This document shows positions 60,336 to 64,000 of a stretch of DNA of 64,000 nucleotides, one piece after another. The notes under the pieces were generated by a model, which was not told the origin of the DNA, did no database searches, and saw only the letters and a list, made by a program, of their open reading frames with translations. Location of the stretch: positions 62,001-126,000 of the forward strand of contig JBCDLX010000008.1 in assembly GCA_038744785.1 (NCBI GenBank), written 5' to 3'. Every line of letters begins with the position of its first letter. Position 1 is the first letter of the stretch. The translations under genes and the position numbers were made by a program. Source of the DNA: Ovoidimarina sp038744785. Its GTDB lineage: Bacteria; Pseudomonadota; Alphaproteobacteria; Rhodobacterales; Rhodobacteraceae.

Positions 60336-60964
60336 CTAGACCGACCGCGTGATCCCGGCATCCACCCGGATGTTCTGCAAGGTGATGTACCCCGCCAGGT
60401 CCGAGGCAAGGAAGGCGACGGCCACGCGATCTCGCCGAACGAAGACCCGTACCGTCCCATGGGGATGCGGGTCCGAAACTCCTCCTTCTCGGGCAGGCTG
60501 TCGATGAACCCCTGCAGAACACTGTTCATCCTCACGTTGTCGGTGGCATACTTGTCAGAGAAAAGCTTCGTATAGGCCGCAAGCCCAGCCCGTAAGACGC
60601 CCGATGTCGGAAAGACGGGATCGGACTCGAAGGCCGCAAAGGTCGAGATGTTGACGATCGCCCCACCCTTTTGGTCAATCATCATCCGTGATTTCGAGGA
60701 TCGGGTCGAAGGGACCATGTCCGGCCGAATTGACCAGAACGTCGATCCGGCCCCACTCCTCCATTGCTGTATCCCGAATTGCGTCGATGTCCGCAGCGTT
60801 CTGGTTCGATCCGGTCAACCCAACCGACCAAGCTCTAAAGCCAATGCCTCGCCCCTGCCCAACGATGACATTACTCCTATTGCAAACCCGTCGTCTGCAA
60901 GCCGGCGGGCGCAATCCGCGCCTATTCCGCCGCCGCCGACAATAACAAGCGCGACGGGGGTCAT
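60336..60964 (-). pseudogene. SDR family oxidoreductase, frameshifted with an internal deletion
   Basis: Reading the minus strand from ATG 60964, the SDR N-terminus is intact (MTPVALVIVGGGGIGADCAR, RRLADDGFAIGVM). A frameshift gives a stop near GRLG, and SDR sequence resumes in another frame (TGSNQNAADIDAIRDTAMEE, then INVLVNSAG-like segment IDVLVNSAGHGPFD). A TGA after ITDDD marks a deletion of some 30 codons, after which AIVNISTFAAFESDPVFPTS continues in the new frame. A last frameshift after MGRYG is followed by AVAFLASDLAGYITLQNIRV and a TAG. The gene overlapped the decarboxylase downstream, so the pair was once an operon. Confidence 0.85.
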
Positions 60965-62373
60965 ACCGCTGCCTTTTCACGTGCCCGAACCGCCCGCCAC
61001 GCCGCTATGATCTCTTCCGTTAACAGGTCTATGTCGGGCTCTTGTGTCGCGTAGTTGATCACGGACACCCGGATGATTGCGCGCCCGCGCCATTCGCCAT
61101 GCGTTGGATAGACCCGCCCGCGCTTTTGCACGATCTCGAGGACAGCATGGGTGTCGTCGTCAGACCCGCCGATGGCCACCGCGACCTGATTGCAGTGAAC
61201 CTCGTTCAGAACTTCGATCCCAGGCTCGGATGACAACGCGGCGGCCGCCCGCTCTGCCAGACGACAGTGGCGCGCCACCATTTCCCGCACGCCTGCGCGT
61301 CCCAAATGCCGAAGGATCGCGTAGCTTGGCACGCCCCGTGCCCGCCGCGACAACTCCGGAGTCGAATCCGTGGGTTCCCAATGCCCCGAAGCATCGGGCA
61401 GATAGGCACCCCGCGCCGACATCGACGCCACCAGAGGCTCGCGGTCACGGCAAATCACAATGCCCGCATCAAACGGCGCGTTCAGCCATTTGTGAAGGTC
61501 CGTTGCCCAACTATCAGCCGCTTCAACACCGGCCTGCCGGGCGCGCAGCGCGGGCACCGCGCCGACCCAAAGACCGAACGCCCCATCGATGTGAACCCAG
61601 CCCTCGCGCGCATGAACGTCCGGGATAAGCTCTGAGAACGGGTCGAAACCACCAGTGTTGATCTGACCGGCCTGCAGGATGACAAGCGGCGGCGCCGTGC
61701 AGGCCTCAAGCGCCTCGGCAAACGCGTCGGGACGGATCCGGCCCTCGCTGTCCGTGGGAACCCGTGTCACCCGCGCCGCGCCGAAGCCCGCATACCGAAG
61801 GGCTGCAAACGGCGCCGAATGAGCGTCCTCTCCGATCAGAACAGGGATCTCGGGCGCACCGAAAAGTCCGTCTGCCTCCACATCCCAGTTGCAGCGTTTC
61901 AAAAGCGCGTGCCGCCCCGCCATCACGCCCACCGTGTTGGCGACCGTTGCCCCGGTTACGATCCCCGCGCCGCTTTCAGCAGGCAGACCCAGCAAGTCGA
62001 TCACCCAATCGCAAACTGCGCGTTCCATGCCGGTCATTGCGGGTGTTTCGCGCGACGATCCAACGTTCTGCCCCCAGGCCGAGACCAGCATGTCAGCCGC
62101 AACACCGGCCGGATGCGATCCGCCCAGAACGTAGCCGTAGAAGTTGCCAGACGCCATCTGGTTGATCCCGCCATCGGCATCTACGATGAGGCGCTCAATC
62201 GTTGCATCGGCGGGCTGCCCTGCTTCAGCAAGAGGTGCACGAAACCTGTCGACGACATCATCCAAAGCCGCGACCGGGGGAACGGGCATCTCGGGCACCG
62301 CATCACGATAGGCGATCGCTACCTGTGCTGCGCGCGCAAGCGCTGCGCGCTCATCCTCCGTCAGTCCTGACAC
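60961..62373 (-). CDS. PLP-dependent decarboxylase, group II (aromatic-L-amino-acid decarboxylase-like)
   Basis: 470 residues. NTVGVMAGRHALLKRCNWDV and LIGEDAHSAPFAALRYAGFG are substrate/PLP segments, IDGAFGLWVGA holds the PLP-anchoring aspartate, and the Schiff-base lysine is in SWATDLHKWLNAPFDAGIVI. The RARGVPSYAILRHLGRAGVR region is also typical. It lacks an assigned substrate: tyrosine, tryptophan, aspartate and others occur in the family. It overlaps the SDR pseudogene by four bases, and the dihydropyrimidinase gene lies 50 bases upstream in the same orientation. Confidence 0.88.
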   Translation of the reverse strand: MSGLTEDERAALARAAQVAIAYRDAVPEMPVPPVAALDDVVDRFRAPLAEAGQPADATIERLIVDADGGINQMASGNFYGYVLGGSHPAGVAADMLVSAWGQNVGSSRETPAMTGMERAVCDWVIDLLGLPAESGAGIVTGATVANTVGVMAGRHALLKRCNWDVEADGLFGAPEIPVLIGEDAHSAPFAALRYAGFGAARVTRVPTDSEGRIRPDAFAEALEACTAPPLVILQAGQINTGGFDPFSELIPDVHAREGWVHIDGAFGLWVGAVPALRARQAGVEAADSWATDLHKWLNAPFDAGIVICRDREPLVASMSARGAYLPDASGHWEPTDSTPELSRRARGVPSYAILRHLGRAGVREMVARHCRLAERAAAALSSEPGIEVLNEVHCNQVAVAIGGSDDDTHAVLEIVQKRGRVYPTHGEWRGRAIIRVSVINYATQEPDIDLLTEEIIAAWRAVRAREKAAV

Positions 62374-62423
62374 TGCTCCCCCCCTGATGCGCTATGGCGC
62401 CGCTGGCCTTGGGGCGGACTGCC

Positions 62424-63878
62424 CTAGACCCCGCTCACTGGTATGCCGGACCGCTCGATCTTCCTCGGCGCGGTCAGTTCCTTCCAGGTAGACAACGCCT
62501 TTGTTACGGGCTGGCCCGGCTCGCGTGCAACGAAGCTGCCGTGCCCCTCTTCAGTCCGGATCTCGCCGTCGTGGATCGCAACCTTGCCGCGGGTCAGCGT
62601 AAAGCGCGGCAGCCCCTTCACATGCTTGCCCTCGAACACATTGTAGTCGATCGCAGACTGTTGGCTCGCGGCTTCGATTGTCTTTTCCTTCGTCGGATCC
62701 CAGACCACGACATCGGCATCGGCCCCCACAAGGATCGCGCCCTTCTTTGGATAGACGTTCAGGATTTTCGCAATATTGGTTGAGGTTACGGCGACAAATT
62801 CATTTGGCGTCAGCCGTCCGGTTTCAACCCCATGCGTCCACAGCATCGGCATCCGGTCCTCAAGGCCCCCGGTCCCGTTCGGGATCTTGGTGAAATCGCC
62901 AACCCCGGTGCGCTTCTGCTCTGTCGTGAAGGCGCAATGATCGGTGGCCACCACCGACAAAGACCCCGACTGAAGTCCGGCCCACAAGCTGTCCTGGTGC
63001 TTCTTGTTCCGGAACGGCGGGCTCATGACCCGGCGCGCAGCATGGTCCCAGTCGTCGTGGAAGTACTCGCTCTCGTCCAGCGTCAGGTGCTGGATCAGCG
63101 GCTCGCCCCAGACCCGGCGGCCGTTCTGGCGCGCCCTCCGGATCGCCTCATGCGCGTCTTCGGACGAGGTGTGCACGACGTAAAGCGGCACACCCGCCAT
63201 ATCGGCGATCATGATCGCGCGGTTCGTGGCCTCGCCCTCGACCTCCGGGGGCCGCGAATAGGCATGCCCTTCAGGTCCGTTATTGCCCTCTTCCAGAAGC
63301 TTCGCCTGAAGGTCGGCGACGATATCCCCGTTTTCGGCATGCACCAGTGGGATCGCCCCCAATTCGCCGCAGCGCCGGAAAGAGGCGAACATTTCGTCAT
63401 CGTTCACCATCAGGGCGCCCTTATAGGCCATGAAATGCTTGAACGTGTTGATGCCCTTCTGGCGCACAACCGCTTCCATTTCGTTGAACACTTGCTCGCC
63501 CCACCAGGTGATCGCCATGTGGAACGAATAATCGCAATTGGCGCGCGTCGATTTGTTGTCCCACATCTGGATTGCGTCCAGAAGACCCTGACCGGGCGAT
63601 GGCAGCGCAAAGTCGACAACCATCGTCGTACCCCCCGCAAGCGCGGCGCGCGTGCCACTTTCAAAATCATCCGACGAATAGGTGCCCATGAACGGCATCT
63701 CCAAATGCGTATGCGGATCGATCCCGCCCGGCATCACGAAGCAACCCGTCGCATCCAGCACCTCGTCGCCCGAAAGCCCCTGCCCGATCTCGACTATCTG
63801 ACCGCCTTCGATCAGAACATCCGCCGCATAGGTCAGGTCCGCCGTGACGACCGTGCCGCCCTTGATCACCGTGCTCAT
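62424..63878 (-). CDS. hydA: dihydropyrimidinase
   Basis: 484 residues. Metal ligands: PGGIDPHTHLEMPFMGTYSS, the carboxylated lysine in FKHFMAYKGALMVNDDEMF, then PLVHAENGDI, YVVHTSSEDAHE, and the terminal VATDHCAFTTEQK. It opens the dihydropyrimidine ring of dihydrouracil and dihydrothymine in the reductive pathway. The ATG at 63878 starts MSTVIKGGTVV. In this order dihydropyrimidine dehydrogenase is often adjacent; the partial gene beyond 63969 may be it, but too little is visible. Confidence 0.93.
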   Translation of the reverse strand: MSTVIKGGTVVTADLTYAADVLIEGGQIVEIGQGLSGDEVLDATGCFVMPGGIDPHTHLEMPFMGTYSSDDFESGTRAALAGGTTMVVDFALPSPGQGLLDAIQMWDNKSTRANCDYSFHMAITWWGEQVFNEMEAVVRQKGINTFKHFMAYKGALMVNDDEMFASFRRCGELGAIPLVHAENGDIVADLQAKLLEEGNNGPEGHAYSRPPEVEGEATNRAIMIADMAGVPLYVVHTSSEDAHEAIRRARQNGRRVWGEPLIQHLTLDESEYFHDDWDHAARRVMSPPFRNKKHQDSLWAGLQSGSLSVVATDHCAFTTEQKRTGVGDFTKIPNGTGGLEDRMPMLWTHGVETGRLTPNEFVAVTSTNIAKILNVYPKKGAILVGADADVVVWDPTKEKTIEAASQQSAIDYNVFEGKHVKGLPRFTLTRGKVAIHDGEIRTEEGHGSFVAREPGQPVTKALSTWKELTAPRKIERSGIPVSGV

Positions 63879-63930
63879 TCTATCTCTCCCGTCTGGACCG
63901 CTTGGGGGTCCTTTCATCCTGGCACAAATA

Positions 63931-63958
63931 CTTCGGGGGTCCGGGGGCTGGCCCCCGG
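63931..63958. repeat. GC-rich intergenic hairpin element
   Basis: CTTCGGGGGTCCGGGGG continues into a hairpin with stem CCGGGGG (63941-63947) and CCCCCGG (63952-63958) around CTGG. It lies between hydA and the upstream gene. Sequences of this kind recur between genes in Rhodobacteraceae genomes; only one copy was seen here. Confidence 0.5.
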
Positions 63959-63968
63959 TCCCGCTGTC

Positions 63969-64000
63969 TCACTCCGCGTAGTCCGGCGCCTCTTTGTCCA
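63969..64000 (-). CDS. C-terminal end of an upstream gene, partial
   Basis: The minus strand has a frame running from the window edge to a TGA at 63969-63971, ending DKEAPDYAE. It would be the tail of the gene upstream of hydA. Too few residues are present to name it; a pyrimidine-degradation protein is plausible from position only. Confidence 0.4.
   Translation of the reverse strand, partial: DKEAPDYAE

Noticed and set aside
1..64000. CRISPR arrays, transposases, prophage and restriction or antiphage islands
   Set aside because: No array-like repeats, transposase motifs, integrases, or known defence domains were recognised while reading both strands.

Overview
The window is a high-GC, gene-dense chromosomal segment that reads as a marine alphaproteobacterium of the Rhodobacteraceae (Roseobacter group). 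This rests on the transporter repertoire (TRAP, polar amino acid and NMT1-type ABC systems), form II CoxSLM-type genes, a choline-sulfatase-like gene, an aconitase X, a MmcB-type nuclease, the nrdR-rib-nusB neighbourhood, short Rhodobacteraceae-style conserved ORFs, and a tRNA-His with A73 and no G-1. No phage, transposase, CRISPR array or rRNA was seen.

Layout. 0-5.5 kb: a flavin reductase, a complete TRAP transporter (small and large permease, binding protein) closed by a strong terminator, a convergent AraC regulator and a divergent phytanoyl-CoA dioxygenase family gene. 5.5-10.2 kb: core metabolism (small lipoprotein, homoserine dehydrogenase, GlpX fructose-1,6-bisphosphatase, RecJ, tRNA-Glu). 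10.2-15.8 kb: a crotonase followed by a decayed acyl-CoA synthetase pseudogene, a DUF3299-NicO fusion, an OprB-like porin, and an outer-membrane protein that seems to have lost its centre. 15.8-20 kb: a secreted amidohydrolase divergent from an AraC regulator, two unrecognised small proteins, and a GFA/CENP-V protein.

20-28 kb is a catabolic locus. Aconitase X overlaps a choline-sulfatase-like gene, and both diverge from a polar amino acid ABC transporter (two permeases, ATPase, binding protein), a class IV aminotransferase and a GntR/FCD regulator. 28-32 kb carries coxS-coxL-coxM of form II type. 32-36 kb holds tRNA-His, a GNAT, a DUF6324-like protein, MmcB, a structured RNA candidate resembling 6S RNA, a 2-hydroxyacid dehydrogenase and a degenerate NYN-domain protein.

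36-46.7 kb is the riboflavin/ribonucleotide-reductase-regulator block (nusB, ribH, ribB with a degenerate RibA domain, an Omp85-type protein, ribE, ribD, nrdR). It is split by a capsule island on the opposite strand (kpsS-like, polysaccharide export lipoprotein, kpsC-like). 46.7-53.2 kb is a run of small housekeeping and accessory genes, ending in five translationally coupled genes headed by an Anbu-type proteasome homologue. 53.3-57.7 kb is an NMT1/THI5-type ABC transporter operon with an embedded acetyltransferase. 57.7-61 kb holds a cupin, a SnoaL-like protein, an SDR, a TetR and an SDR pseudogene. 61-64 kb has a PLP decarboxylase and a dihydropyrimidinase. The pyrimidine-degradation context suggests, but does not prove, that the neighbouring ABC transporter takes up a heterocycle.

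No single spectacular new system is evident. The most unusual items are an intrinsic terminator hairpin lying inside the 5' coding region of kpsC, an Anbu gene without its usual partners in a fully overlapping operon, decayed genes caught mid-erosion, a RibB whose RibA domain has lost its zinc cysteines, and a structured RNA candidate in the longest gene-free gap.
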